64,000 nucleotides of DNA from Acidimicrobiales bacterium (GCA_028285495.1 JANQPB010000029.1:186001-250000); one strand, 5' to 3'; shown: positions 1 to 9,168, counted from the stretch's first letter. The notes: a model not told the origin generated them from the sequence alone. Numbers and translations: made by a program.

Positions 1-243
1 ACCACCCCGGCCTCGACAGGGGCACCGTTCAACGCGCCCGAAACACCCCTTGACATCCAAAGACGCTTCGTAGTGCGTGGCTGTGCGTGCGCGGTGAGTT
101 CCTTCAACGCTTCCACCAATCCGGGACTCTGTCCCGGTTGCCCTGCCCTAACCGCTCCTAGCCCGTCGACGGGGACCAATCTCGACAGGTTTGCCCGTGC
201 CGAGCGGCCGAGCATGGGCTTGACGTGGGTCCGGTCGGATTGG

Positions 244-1242
244 TCAGTCTGAGTTGTGGTTCGGGGCAGTGTGTCGGAGTCGATAGAAGAAGGTGGGCGG
301 TAGTCGGAAGGCGGTCATTCGCTTGATCTGGTTGCCGGTGATGTCGAGGGTGAGGAGCCCGTTTGGCACGTATCTGCCGGTCTCTTCGGGTAGGTGAAGG
401 ACCGCTGATGGCTGCCTGTTGGCGGCGGTTGGCTGGAGTCGGAACCGGTCGATCTGGCCACCGGGCGCGACCGAGCGGAGGAGTTCGATGATTGCGGGTG
501 ATCCGTCTCGGCGGATTGGGTCGGGTGGCATGGTCATCACGACATCAGACGCCATCAGGGTGGTCAACGCGTCGATGTCGGCGCGGTGCCAGGCATCGAT
601 GAGCTGATCCCGAAGCGAGCGTTCCGCTTCGGTGCTCGGTCGGAGCGGCGTGTCGGACTGCACATTGGCCCTCGCCCGCTGCAATGCGGAGTTGATGGCC
701 GGCTCGGTGGTTTCGAGCGCCGTCGCGATGTAGGGGACCGAGAAGCCGAGCACGTCCTTGAGCAGGAGGGCCGCCCGCTGTTTCGGTGGGAGCCGCTGGA
801 TCGCGACGACAAACGCTGTCGCGATGTGTTCTCGCCGTTCGTTGATTTCGGCGGGGTTGTCTGGGTAGGGCTGAAGCCACATCGGTTCGAGGCCCTCGCG
901 CTCGCCTTCCCAGGGCGTTGCGATCTCCTGGCGGGCCTTACCGCCGAGCGTGTCGATGCTGCGGTTGGTCGCGATGCGATAGAGCCAGGCTCGGAACGAC
1001 GACCGGCCGGCGTAAGTCCCGAGGCTCCGCCACGCCCGGAAGAGAGTCTCTTGGAGGATGTCGTCGGCATCGTCAACCGAGCCGGTCATTCGATAACAGT
1101 GCCGGTGGAGCTCGTTGCGGTAGGGCGAGACGGCCCGGACGAACGCAGCGTGATCACCAGCCAGCGCAAGACGGAGATCATCGTCCGACGGGCCTGGTTG
1201 ATGGTTCACACGCTCACCTATCTGCTTGACGCGGTCGTTCAT
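244..1242 (-). CDS. ECF-type RNA polymerase sigma factor with C-terminal SnoaL-like domain
   Basis: 332 aa. The N-terminal half carries sigma-70 region 2 (HCYRMTGSVDDADDILQE, about residues 48-65) followed by the usual FRAWLYRIATN segment, then a region 4 helix-turn-helix around residues 150-195 (LPPKQRAALLLKDVLGFS). The last 110 residues look like the SnoaL/NTF2 extension of the large ECF groups with fused C-terminal domains, which in known members modulates sigma activity. No anti-sigma gene is adjacent. It is divergent from the membrane-protein gene at 1388 and shares a 145-bp gap with it, so that gene is a plausible target. The family is secure; the regulon is unknown. Confidence 0.9.
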   Translation of the reverse strand: MNDRVKQIGERVNHQPGPSDDDLRLALAGDHAAFVRAVSPYRNELHRHCYRMTGSVDDADDILQETLFRAWRSLGTYAGRSSFRAWLYRIATNRSIDTLGGKARQEIATPWEGEREGLEPMWLQPYPDNPAEINERREHIATAFVVAIQRLPPKQRAALLLKDVLGFSVPYIATALETTEPAINSALQRARANVQSDTPLRPSTEAERSLRDQLIDAWHRADIDALTTLMASDVVMTMPPDPIRRDGSPAIIELLRSVAPGGQIDRFRLQPTAANRQPSAVLHLPEETGRYVPNGLLTLDITGNQIKRMTAFRLPPTFFYRLRHTAPNHNSD

Positions 1243-1387
1243 GGCGGTCAGCTGTCTGACTGGGCCGGGGCGCCGAATTCATCGGTTCCGAAGAAGTCTC
1301 GTCGCGGGCGATGAATTCCGGTCGGACCTCCGGTCACATCGCCAGACCCGAGCCTCCGTGCTCCACGACCCTGAAGGGACCAACGAC

Positions 1388-1921
1388 ATGAGCGAGACCG
1401 CTCTCTCCACGACCGCCCTGATCCTCTCGATCGTGCCCGTCGCCGTGCACGGTGTCGAGGTGATGTTCCCACTCCTCGCCCGCTGGATCGTCAACGGCGT
1501 CCTTCCATTCTTCGGTTTCTCGCTACCTAGCCGAGCCACGTCGCTGACAGCTGGCGAGCAGATGACGATGCTGGACGCGGCAGTCGAGGCGGCCCCAGCC
1601 GAGAAGAAGAATGCTGCCAAGGACTACATCTTCCTGATGCTCTTCGAGGAACGCCAAGGAGCGATCTGCTTCGCCGCCGTCGCCACGGGAGCTGTCTATG
1701 GCATCACGTTGGCCCTCGGGGATCGTCACCCTCTGCACCTCGTGTTCGGCACGATCGCAGTTCTCATGGCCCTCGCCAACGCAAATCACGCCGGAGTCCC
1801 GTTCTTGGGCAACCACCCCAGGGTGTCACGACACGGACGGCACGTTGGCATCGTGTTCGCCCCATTCTGGGCACTAGTGGCGGCGCTGAACGTGTCGGCG
1901 TTCGCAACCACCTTGCCCTGA
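1388..1921 (+). CDS. Small integral membrane protein of unknown function
   Basis: 177 aa. The ATG at 1388 is preceded by a GAAGGG ribosome-binding site about 8 nt upstream; the longer in-frame start at 1226 lies inside the divergent sigma gene and was rejected. Hydrophobic stretches lie near residues 9-30, 85-108, 110-130 and 155-175, so about four membrane passes. I do not recognise the family. Being divergent from the ECF sigma gene it may be under its control (inference). Confidence 0.75.
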   Translation: MSETALSTTALILSIVPVAVHGVEVMFPLLARWIVNGVLPFFGFSLPSRATSLTAGEQMTMLDAAVEAAPAEKKNAAKDYIFLMLFEERQGAICFAAVATGAVYGITLALGDRHPLHLVFGTIAVLMALANANHAGVPFLGNHPRVSRHGRHVGIVFAPFWALVAALNVSAFATTLP

Positions 1922-1980
1922 GCCACAACACGACCCGAGCTTCCCACGCGTCGATACGACGACGAACCCATGGATGTGAC

Positions 1981-2085
1981 GTGACCGGCACAGCTACGCC
2001 GATCGGACGGGCTGAGCGAATCACCAACCTCGACACGGTCCGCGGCGTCGCGACCCTCGGCATCGTCGCCATGAACGACGGGCCG
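1981..2085 (+). pseudogene. N-terminal fragment of a DUF418-type membrane protein
   Basis: Starting at the GTG at 1981, the first 35 codons contain ERITNLDTVRGVATLGIVAMN, matching the start of DUF418 membrane proteins (pattern RI-x-x-LD-x-xRG-x-A-x-LGI). After about residue 33 the match stops abruptly and no membrane segments follow. The open frame runs on to 2352 through a copy of the dispersed repeat (2151-2212) without resembling anything. I read it as a gene cut off shortly after its start. Confidence 0.55.
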
Positions 2086-2150
2086 AGCAGAACCGGCGAA
2101 GTCGAGCACCCCGACCACTCGGTGGCGCTCACCAAGCCCGATCGAGAACG

Positions 2151-2212
2151 ACGACCTGGTCGTGACCGAGCACTATCGAGCGTTCTGGTCGTGCCGATAC
2201 CGAGTGCGCTGC
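2151..2212 (+). repeat. Dispersed array repeat, copy 1 (degenerate, shortened)
   Basis: Contains ACCTGGTCGTGACC (box B) and the 18-nt box A (GAGCGTTCTGGTCGTGCC, 2178-2195) followed by GATACCGAGTGC. The spacer between boxes is much shorter than the 30 nt seen in most copies, so this looks like an internally deleted member. Confidence 0.6.
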
Positions 2213-2323
2213 CAGGGGGTTGCCTCGCCGCTGAGTGGTCACACCTCGCTGATATCGCCGAGCAGACCAACGCGGCAATCGAGCCCGCCGAGCAGATCAT
2301 CGAGGAGATCGCCGACGTGGTCC

Positions 2324-3064
2324 TCAACGGAGTCGCGATGCTAGCTCGATGATGTCGACCTTGTTCGGGGTCCAGGCCACCAGGAGGGGGCCGACCACCG
2401 CACCATCGATGCCATGCCAATCGAGCGCCGCCAACTGGGCCAACGACCGCCGCCCCATGGTGGCGCGGGCGAACTCGAAGCGGTTGGTGCGGAGCTCGGC
2501 CCGGTCGTCGCTGGGCGAGGAACGATCCTCGGCGTCCTCCCCTCGGCCCAGTGCGCCGATGATCCGGTTGGGGCCGAGACCACGCAACGTCAGCGGACCG
2601 AGTGCGGCCTCGGTCAGGCGACGATCGACTGAGTCGATCAGGAAGTCGAGCACGTGATCGACCAGTCGCAGGTCGGACGGACCGGGGTGGCCGAGGGCGT
2701 GGGCTAGGTCGGCCTCGTGGGTCCAGGCGTCGAGGAAGAACGGGCCTGGCATGCGTTGACCGAATGCGGTGACGATCTCGTCGACCTGGGTGCCGGCCTC
2801 GTCGAACTCGGCCAGTATGCGAGCTACATCCCAACCGGCCCGGCGGGTGACGTGGCTGTCGGCCCAGGCCACGGTTGCAGCCTCGTCGGTGTTGCCGGCG
2901 AGGATGTCGGCCGGTACCCCGGCCAGGTGGCATAGCAGGTCCCGTACGCTCCACTCGGGGCAGCACGGCACCGTTTGCTCAGCCTCTTCAGGAGACAAGC
3001 CTGAGGTCATGTCGAGGATGCGGCCCCGAAGATCTCGGTAGGCGGCGGCCAGCTCGGCACTCAT
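2324..3064 (-). CDS. Maleylpyruvate isomerase-family, mycothiol-dependent (DinB-fold) enzyme
   Basis: 246 aa from the ATG at 3064, chosen because MSAELAAAYRDLRGRI matches the usual start; the longer open frame to 3226 adds unrelated residues. The N-terminal MDMPI/DinB-like four-helix domain shows the PEWSVRDLLCHLAG segment and the WTHEADLAHALG metal-ligand region. Relatives use mycothiol as cofactor or are metal-dependent thiol transferases of unknown substrate. The substrate here cannot be told. It is a single gene in the low-GC accessory region. Confidence 0.82.
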   Translation of the reverse strand: MSAELAAAYRDLRGRILDMTSGLSPEEAEQTVPCCPEWSVRDLLCHLAGVPADILAGNTDEAATVAWADSHVTRRAGWDVARILAEFDEAGTQVDEIVTAFGQRMPGPFFLDAWTHEADLAHALGHPGPSDLRLVDHVLDFLIDSVDRRLTEAALGPLTLRGLGPNRIIGALGRGEDAEDRSSPSDDRAELRTNRFEFARATMGRRSLAQLAALDWHGIDGAVVGPLLVAWTPNKVDIIELASRLR

Positions 3065-3555
3065 CGTTAGGACCGTAGCGGTCACCCCCGCTGTTGGTGG
3101 CGTCCGGCCGGTGATGTCCTCGATAGAGCTTCGAGCGTGAATCGAGCTTCGGTCGATCACGTCCTGCTCGGTTGCCGACGTCCTGGCCAAACCGCTGTTT
3201 GGGCTTCTCATCCTGGCCATTGCCATCTCGAAGTCGGAAGACGACGGCTACTCAGTCGACCACCAATCGAGCGCAGCCCCGCGCGACTGATCCTCCCGGA
3301 GAAGGGCTTTGCCGGGTCGCTACCGGACGGATGGCGAGCTGACCTCGACCGGATAGTGGCTGGGCGTCGAGCCGTTTCGTGGTTCGCCGAGCGGGTACTT
3401 GCCGCAACGTCCGGCGAGCACTTGACTTCCTGCTCGGCAATGGGCGCTTCCTAGGTCGCAACCGTTGGGGACGAGATCGGTCCTACATGCCGACAACGTG
3501 TCCGAACCTATGAGGTCTCATCCGTACTTCTCGGACCGAGGCGGCCCTGTCCGCA
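3065..3555. other. Gap without a convincing gene
   Basis: About 490 bp between two minus-strand genes. Short open frames on both strands (for example 3137-3454 on the plus strand) have no recognisable domain or start signal. No array repeat, tRNA or clear hairpin was seen. It may be decayed coding sequence. Confidence 0.5.
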
Positions 3556-5349
3556 TCACCTGCGAGGGCGGTCGAACACAGGACGCCGGCGGGCGTGGGG
3601 GAAGGTCTGGGAGAACCGGGCCTCGGCGGCGTCGGTGGCGACGAGTACGAGCTCGCCTCGCTCTGGCAGCGGCTCGTGTGCGTCCGGGTTGCCCTTGATC
3701 GAGCCGTCGGTCTCGATGGCGACGACGTTGCACATCGTTCGCCGGTATACGTGGGCGTCTGCCAGCGTTTTGCCGGCCAACTCTCGTGGAATGGGGGTGC
3801 GGAACACGTTCAGACCTTGCGCCACCAAGAGCATCTCGTCGCCACGGAAATGGTTCCAGATCACCGACGAGCCCGTCCCAGCGTACGACAGGACGGCGTC
3901 GGCGCCGGCCCGGTACAACGTCGACACGTTGCGGTCGAGTCGTGCTCGGGAGATGATCCGGACGTCGTGGCGCAAACCGCGGCAATAGCGGGTGAGATAC
4001 ACGTTGACATTGTCGTCGTGCGTCGTCACTAGCACCGCACCTGCATCGCCGATCCCGGCCTCGTCGAGAACGGCGCGATCAGCGGCGTCGCCGATGACGT
4101 AGCGCGCGTCCGGACGTTGTCGCTCGGGGCGCTCCTCGATGATCGTGAACTCGACCCCTTCCCTTGCGAAGACTTTGCCGACGGCTCGACCGACGCGGCC
4201 GCCACCGATGACGATCGCCTTGTTGGCTGTCGACAAGTCGACTGCGTACGCCTCGTCGAACGCTGCGAGTTGCTGCGGGGTTCCGGAGAGCAGGAGCATC
4301 GAGGAGTTCTCAAGCATCGTGTCGGCGGGGGCGATCGAGAACTCGCCGCGCTCCCACACGCCGATGATCCCGACCCCGAACCGGCTGCGCAGTCGGCTCT
4401 CCGCAAGGGTGCGACCGACCAGATCGGTCCCGATCGCCCCTGCCTCGGCAACCTGCAACCCGGCGAAGTTGCCGATCACGTGGCTATGGCCGCCGAGGCC
4501 AAGCGTGCGGGCCGCCATCGCTGAGCCGAGCACCTCGCCCAGTTGGACGACCAAGTCGGCCCCGGCGATCTCGAGGATGTCGACTGACGCAGCTGAGTTC
4601 GCCGTGGTCACGATGTCGACATGAGGTGCGATCTCGCGGACGGTGAATGCAATGTTGGTGTTGATCTGGTCGTTCTGCGAGGCGACGACCATCGCCGCAG
4701 ACTCGGCGCGTGCGCGTCGATACGTGAGCGGGTCGTCGAGAGCGCCGACCATCACCTTACGACCTTCGTCGTGTAGCCGACCGGCCTGATTGACGTCGTC
4801 GACGATGACGACGTAGGGCACCTCGGCCTGATCGGCCTTGTCGATCAACGCCTCTTCGACCGGTCCGAGCGCCGTGAGTATGAGGTGACCAGTCGTTGCG
4901 GTCGGGAGGCTGCGGGGCGCTCGACGACGATCACGCTCGTTCATCCACGGCACGAACACGAACTGGATGAAGACGAACGGGAGCACGATGAGAAGGAACG
5001 TTGACCCCGAGAGGAGCACCACGATCGAGAAGATCCGACCGGCGTCGGATTCGAACGTGATGTCGCCGAATCCGAGGGTCGTCATCGTGGTGAGCGTCCA
5101 GTACACGCTGGTCGCCCACGAGAACGAGCGGCCCTCATGATCCATCAACTCGTGGAAGACCGTACTGAAGACAGCGATCATGGCAAAGAACACAGCCGCC
5201 AGGGTGATGATCGTTCGACTTCGACGTCGACGTTCGGCTCGGAGCGCAAGTTCACGGGAGCGATCGTGAAACCCGGTGTCGACGGGATCCTGATCGAGGC
5301 GGAGACGGCTGGCGACCTGGGCCAGCGTCGGACCGAGCGACTTCAACAC
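3556..5349 (-). CDS. Two-TM potassium channel with two TrkA-N/RCK domains
   Basis: 597 aa. TM1 is near residues 46-68, the pore filter TLGFGD at 91-96, and TM2 near 105-130, giving the classic two-TM K+ channel. Two cytoplasmic RCK modules follow: the first Rossmann fold from about residue 150, the second carrying the GGGRVG nucleotide-binding loop. Such channels gate K+ flux in response to nucleotides or ions. The C-terminus is basic (RRRPVFDRPRR). It stands alone. Confidence 0.92.
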   Translation of the reverse strand: MLKSLGPTLAQVASRLRLDQDPVDTGFHDRSRELALRAERRRRSRTIITLAAVFFAMIAVFSTVFHELMDHEGRSFSWATSVYWTLTTMTTLGFGDITFESDAGRIFSIVVLLSGSTFLLIVLPFVFIQFVFVPWMNERDRRRAPRSLPTATTGHLILTALGPVEEALIDKADQAEVPYVVIVDDVNQAGRLHDEGRKVMVGALDDPLTYRRARAESAAMVVASQNDQINTNIAFTVREIAPHVDIVTTANSAASVDILEIAGADLVVQLGEVLGSAMAARTLGLGGHSHVIGNFAGLQVAEAGAIGTDLVGRTLAESRLRSRFGVGIIGVWERGEFSIAPADTMLENSSMLLLSGTPQQLAAFDEAYAVDLSTANKAIVIGGGRVGRAVGKVFAREGVEFTIIEERPERQRPDARYVIGDAADRAVLDEAGIGDAGAVLVTTHDDNVNVYLTRYCRGLRHDVRIISRARLDRNVSTLYRAGADAVLSYAGTGSSVIWNHFRGDEMLLVAQGLNVFRTPIPRELAGKTLADAHVYRRTMCNVVAIETDGSIKGNPDAHEPLPERGELVLVATDAAEARFSQTFPHARRRPVFDRPRR

Positions 5350-5867
5350 GGCGGAACGCGTATCGGGAGGCAGCCCAGGCTCACGACATAGATGCTACTG
5401 GCGACAACTGAACCGATCGCTTGCGGCTGCGTCGGTGGCGAGTGCGTGGCTGAGCTGGGCCGCAGTTACCGGCAGAAGACACGATGGTCCGCGAGGGAGC
5501 CGTTTGCCCGACGCCGGCAAAGGGCTGCCGGCCATGGGCCAAGCGTCGGGATGACCGGATGGGCTTCGTGACACTGCGCCCCACCACGATCCCCTGCGGA
5601 TGAGGCCACCCCACGCAGAACCGGCGAACCGCCCCGGTCGAGCCGATGGGAAACGCGACTACGGACCCTACGAGGAGCGTTACCGGGCCGCCGAGGAGCG
5701 TTACCGGGCCGCCGAGGGCCCTGTCGTCGCCGTTGGTGGCGAACCGGACACGAAGGCCGGTGCTCCCGGGTGCTGCATCGGTGCCGATATCCGCTCTTCG
5801 TCGGGTCAATAGTCCAGGGTGAGTTGCGTGCCCTGCCTTCGGTGAGATGGCGGGTCTGGCGCCCTCT
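5350..5867. other. Gap without a convincing gene
   Basis: About 520 bp between the channel start and the VOC remnant. The only structure noted is the 21-bp tandem duplication at 5671-5712. Open frames on both strands here have no family resemblance. Confidence 0.5.
5671..5712. repeat. 21-bp tandem duplication
   Basis: The unit CGAGGAGCGTTACCGGGCCGC occurs twice back to back (5671-5691, 5692-5712), and a third partial unit begins CGAGGGCC. The unit is a multiple of three, so any frame through it stays open, but no supported gene covers it. Confidence 0.85.
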
Positions 5868-6066
5868 CTACGTCGTGGAGTCGATCAGCATCATGCGGAT
5901 CCCGTTGGGGTCTGCGACGATGGCTCGCCGCGCCAGATTGGCGACGGGGGGAACCTCGGCTGCGGCGGCTCCGCCGAACTGCGACGCCGACGCGAGCGCG
6001 GTGTCGAAGTCGTTGAGGCCAACGTGAACCCGCCACCACGAGGCGTCCGAAGAGCCGCTGCTCGAT
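5868..6066 (-). pseudogene. C-terminal remnant of a VOC/glyoxalase-like protein
   Basis: The minus-strand frame ending at 5868 encodes WWRVHVGLNDFDTALASAS, then GGAAAAEVPP and IVADPNGIRMMLID, the typical second half of a VOC-fold domain (VDDxDAA ... GG ... DPxG). Upstream in the same frame (to 6233) nothing resembles the missing N-terminal half, so this is a truncated or frame-disrupted gene. Confidence 0.55.
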
Positions 6067-6306
6067 AGTCCACCGACGACCGCTCCATCGAGATTGGACG
6101 CATTGGCTGAGCGCGCCGACGAACGGTTGTCCTGGCAGACATCGTTCCGTGCGGAGTAGATCGACCGCCCGAGCCAGCGTCTCACCCTCGGTGGCGAGCG
6201 CTGCAATGACACCGGTGACACCGCTCGCAGCAATCGTGCAATTATCGGGCTCTAGGCGGATGATCGAACTGTGGCGATCTCGAGAACGGTCGCAGAAGGT
6301 CTCGGT

Positions 6307-6471
6307 TCAGATCCCCATGCCACGGTCACGACTCAGCTCGTCCCTCATTGTCGCTCCCCTTGGGTCGTCGCGTACCGAACGCACGCCTGCTTGACGCTCT
6401 TGGGGGGTGATTGTCTCGCTCCGACGAATCCAGCTCCAGATTCGCCCAAGCATCTCCTGAGGTCTCCGCAT
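6307..6471 (-). CDS. Possible 54-aa small protein
   Basis: An ATG at 6471 follows AAGGTG with plausible spacing and opens a 54-codon frame (MRRPQEMLGRIWSWIRRSET...). There is no family resemblance. A second ATG inside it has an even better AAGGGGAG ribosome-binding site, so the signal could mark the start of a gene lost downstream. Weak call. Confidence 0.2.
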   Translation of the reverse strand: MRRPQEMLGRIWSWIRRSETITPQERQAGVRSVRDDPRGATMRDELSRDRGMGI

Positions 6472-6571
6472 GCCGTCACCTTAGTGGCCGGTTCAACCCG
6501 CCCTCGGGGCCGGTTTCTTGACTGCGCCAGCGCCGAGTTCGCGCCCGGGCACCGTGCGACGCACCTTATTC

Positions 6572-6651
6572 AGCTCGGTGTCGGACCGGCCGTCAGCACC
6601 GGTGGCGACCGGCTTCTGGCCTTCGGAGATACCGAGTGCTCTGGTGGTGCC
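6572..6651 (+). repeat. Dispersed array repeat, copy 2
   Basis: Box B is degenerate (AGCTCGGTGTCGGACCGGCC ... CACCGGT, ending 6603). A 30-nt variable spacer (6604-6633) and box A GAGTGCTCTGGTGGTGCC (6634-6651) follow. After box A the sequence reads GTAGTGCGTGC rather than the common CCCGAGCGG tail. Confidence 0.7.
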
Positions 6652-6704
6652 GTAGTGCGTGCTGTCGTGAGCTGCTCTGGCAAGCTTCGACCGTCGGACC
6701 CCGC

Positions 6705-7376
6705 TCAGAAACTGGGGACATGTCGGCCGAGGCGACCGCAGACATGTTGCAGGGAGCTGGTCTGGCCGGAGCCGATCAGCTCCGCTCCAACTACTCGCCC
6801 CCGCCGAGTAGCGACGAGACGCCAGACGGTTTCGGTCGTGTCCAGCGCCCGGACTCGTCGCTGCACGTACCTGCGTGCGGAGTTGTGAGGCAACTTCGGG
6901 ATCATCGTTTCGGTCTTCTCTAGTCTGCGAACTTCCAGGCCCAGGCGAAGGCCCCCGGGAACGATCGTGAGTTGAGCGTAGGAAAGGTGCTCGCCGCTGT
7001 AGACCTTGGCTCCTGTGGTCTGCTCCAAGGCCGGAACAAACCGGTCGTCCGTATAGCCGGCACACACCAAGTCTTCGTCAGTCTTCAGTGACCGAATGAG
7101 CAGGTATCGGTCAACGACCAGGAAGCCGAGCACGGCTATCACGCACACCGACGCGAACCACAACATCGACGGCTCCAGGAGGGCAACGGCTGCCAGGAAC
7201 ATCACCGTCGCTACCATCTCGGCAGCATCTCGCAGCGGGTTGCGCTGGGCTAGCGAGATACGCCAGGCGCTGGCGCTCGACACCACGTGAACGGGCACCT
7301 GTGCTGAGTCCGGCATCCTCTCGAACTCCCCAAGAGGAACAACCTCCCCTTCGAGCGACAGGCCTGGACTCACCAT
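6705..7376 (-). CDS. Hypothetical two-TM membrane protein (array gene)
   Basis: 223 aa. Two adjacent hydrophobic segments lie around residues 50-92; the remainder is a soluble C-terminal region rich in Arg with no recognised domain. An AGGAG lies immediately before the chosen ATG, which is closer than ideal, so the internal ATG near 7316 remains possible. The gene is the only one between repeat copies 2 and 3. Confidence 0.65.
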   Translation of the reverse strand: MVSPGLSLEGEVVPLGEFERMPDSAQVPVHVVSSASAWRISLAQRNPLRDAAEMVATVMFLAAVALLEPSMLWFASVCVIAVLGFLVVDRYLLIRSLKTDEDLVCAGYTDDRFVPALEQTTGAKVYSGEHLSYAQLTIVPGGLRLGLEVRRLEKTETMIPKLPHNSARRYVQRRVRALDTTETVWRLVATRRGRVVGAELIGSGQTSSLQHVCGRLGRHVPSF

Positions 7377-7500
7377 CTCCTACCATGTCGGCGACTAGCG
7401 CAAGCTTCGAAGGGAATCGCTAGAGCTCGGCTGACCCATGCAGTCCCGGCATGTCGGGCCGGTGCGCCCGCCCGGAAACGAGCCCGCGGAAGGTTCGATG

Positions 7501-7601
7501 AGCGTTGCCGGTTCGACGTCGGCCTGGACGCCACCGTCGGTGGCAGTCAGGGGCTGAGCCTCGGTGTTCTCGCGCACGCTGGTGGTGCCGATCCCAGAAG
7601 G
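7501..7601 (+). repeat. Dispersed array repeat, copy 3 (long form)
   Basis: TTCGACGTCGGCCTGGACGC-CACCGTCGGT (box B, ends 7541), 30-nt spacer (7542-7571), box A GCGCACGCTGGTGGTGCC (7572-7589), then GATCCCAGAAGG. It shares a further upstream stretch (CCCGGAAACG ... ATGAGCGTTG, about 7470-7510) with copies 4 and 13. It lies 7 bp from the stop codon of the next gene. Confidence 0.85.
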
Positions 7602-7607
7602 CCGAAT

Positions 7608-8048
7608 CTACGTATCCACGACCACTGAGCCCTCGGCGAAGTCGGCTGGCAGGTCACTGGTAGACACAAAGATCTCGTCGAAGTCGATCACGATCAGGGC
7701 TGTGTCGCTTTCCGCTGCCAACTCCACTCCAATCGTGGTCTGTCGCCAGACGATCGAACGAGCGCTGCCGATTGTTCGGCCGAGCAGGGACGCCAGGGGG
7801 TGAGTCTCATCTACGGGTGTCATGACGAAGGAGCCGTGTTCGGCCATGTCGAACGGCTCGGGGTCGCGTCGCCGGAACAGCACCGACCCGTTGCCTGCGG
7901 TCTGTGCTTCGAGCCAGTCGAGTCCCGAGAGACGCAGGAACAACAAGACCGCCGAGCGGTGACCATGATGAAGGTGCCACCCGACGGAAGCCTCGATGAG
8001 CGTCCGGTCTTCGAGGTCGCGTGCGGGAACCGGCTGCTCATCGGGCAT
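7608..8048 (-). CDS. Hypothetical protein (array gene)
   Basis: 146 aa from the ATG at 8048 (MPDEQPVPARDLEDRTLIEA); the frame could extend to 8111. It is soluble, with mixed alpha/beta character, rich in acidic residues and without cysteines. The C-terminal half (TALIVIDFDEIFVS) looks like beta strands. No family recognised. Its stop codon abuts repeat copy 3. Confidence 0.65.
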   Translation of the reverse strand: MPDEQPVPARDLEDRTLIEASVGWHLHHGHRSAVLLFLRLSGLDWLEAQTAGNGSVLFRRRDPEPFDMAEHGSFVMTPVDETHPLASLLGRTIGSARSIVWRQTTIGVELAAESDTALIVIDFDEIFVSTSDLPADFAEGSVVVDT

Positions 8049-8250
8049 CTCGCCATATTGCCCGATCGCGCCAGCCGACCTGCGACCTTTCAAGCCGCCA
8101 ACTCGCGTCAACGTGCTCGCTGCCAGATTCGTCAGTCGCGGGCCACTGGGCGGCCAGCGAAAGCAGGACCAGCAGTCCGTTCGACTTGCGCGCGTAACCG
8201 GTGTGCTGGCCCTGGTCGCCGCTCGGAAACGGAAACCTCGTCGCGCCGTG

Positions 8251-8352
8251 AGCGTTGTCGGCTCGACGCCGGCCTGGTCGTGACCGTCGGTGGCCTACCA
8301 GACCGATCGATGGGTGATCTCGGGCGGGCCAGGAGTGCCGATCCCGGACGGG
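8251..8352 (+). repeat. Dispersed array repeat, copy 4 (long form)
   Basis: GAGCGTTGTCGGCTCGACG, GGCCTGGTCGTGACCGTCGGT (box B, ends 8291), 30-nt spacer (8292-8321), box A GGGCGGGCCAGGAGTGCC (8322-8339), then GATCCCGGACGG. The upstream extension GCTCGGAAACG (from about 8220) is shared with copies 3 and 13. The 30-nt spacing is kept although the minus-strand frame is broken by a stop codon here. Confidence 0.88.
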
Positions 8353-8411
8353 TGCGGATCACAGGAACATGTGCCGTTGAGTTGCGAAGATCGGCCGGGC
8401 AAGCTGGGGTC

Positions 8412-9044
8412 GTGAAACGACCTGGAAGGCCGTCCGAGCCCTCGTCGGCGTCCTCGACGTCGGAACGCCCCTCTCCTCTCGAGCCCGGTTACCGCAAGCG
8501 GTCCAGACCACGACCCGGCGTAGACCTCACGGCTTTGCGTGACTTTCACCAGCCGGGGCGCGTGCTGGATGAAAAGCGGCTATCTGAGTCCCGCCGACGT
8601 GCTGCGGGGTGGGCCCTAGTGGCGTTGATATTCTGTGGTGGCGGCGTCTGGCTGATCAGCAGTGGCAACCCGGTTGTCGGCTGGCCGAACGCGATCCTGT
8701 TCGGGTTGGTTGTGTTGGCTTCGCCGGCGAGGATTTGGCATCCGACCACCATCACGTTCACGAACGATGGACTCCGTGTCAAGACGGCACTGCGGTCGGA
8801 ATGGGGCTGCTCGTGGCAAGATGTCGTCGATGTCCGGATCTGGGAGTTCGAGTACTACGGGAGAACGGCGTTGAGGGCGGTTCAATTGGAACTGGCCGGG
8901 CCGTCATCGAGTCGAGGCATAGCGGCACGTACCCCAGGGTCGAACACACCTCTTCTCCCATCAGTTGGCGTGCATGTGGAGGATGTCCTTGCCATCGCCA
9001 GAAGGTACTGGCGAAACACTCCTCGAACTCGCCACCTCGAATAG
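8412..9044 (+). CDS. Membrane-anchored PH-like (STM3941-type) protein
   Basis: 210 aa from the GTG at 8412; the open frame extends much further upstream but across the repeat. Two hydrophobic segments near residues 65-105 (AAGWALVALIFCGGGVWLIS) precede a beta-rich region with ITFTNDGLRVKTAL and CSWQDVVDVRIWEFE, typical of bacterial PH-like domains found after two TM helices. Function unknown; such proteins sit at the inner face of the membrane. Start uncertain. Confidence 0.62.
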   Translation: MKRPGRPSEPSSASSTSERPSPLEPGYRKRSRPRPGVDLTALRDFHQPGRVLDEKRLSESRRRAAGWALVALIFCGGGVWLISSGNPVVGWPNAILFGLVVLASPARIWHPTTITFTNDGLRVKTALRSEWGCSWQDVVDVRIWEFEYYGRTALRAVQLELAGPSSSRGIAARTPGSNTPLLPSVGVHVEDVLAIARRYWRNTPRTRHLE

Positions 9045-9132
9045 CCACAAAGCCCCAGAATTCCAGCTCACAGCCTCCGCACGGGACTGCGCGAGGGTGA
9101 AGGGTGAGACGCGCCGATCGACCCCAGTCGGG

Positions 9133-9148
9133 ATTGAACATGTTCAAT
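9133..9148. promoter_or_regulatory. Probable TetR operator: perfect 16-bp palindrome
   Basis: ATTGAACATGTTCAAT is a perfect inverted repeat ending 20 bp before the TetR ATG at 9169. Its position and symmetry fit an autoregulatory operator for the TetR protein that heads the two-gene operon. Confidence 0.75.
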
Positions 9149-9168
9149 TAACCGGCTACGATGTTTCC

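Noticed and set aside
1..243. Gene or repeat at the left end of the window
   Set aside because: Only a short CCGGGA/TCCCGG hairpin (about 122-138) was seen; no coding or repeat evidence.
3137..3454. 105-aa plus-strand frame in the 3.1-3.5 kb gap
   Set aside because: No ribosome-binding site, no domain and composition unlike a protein.
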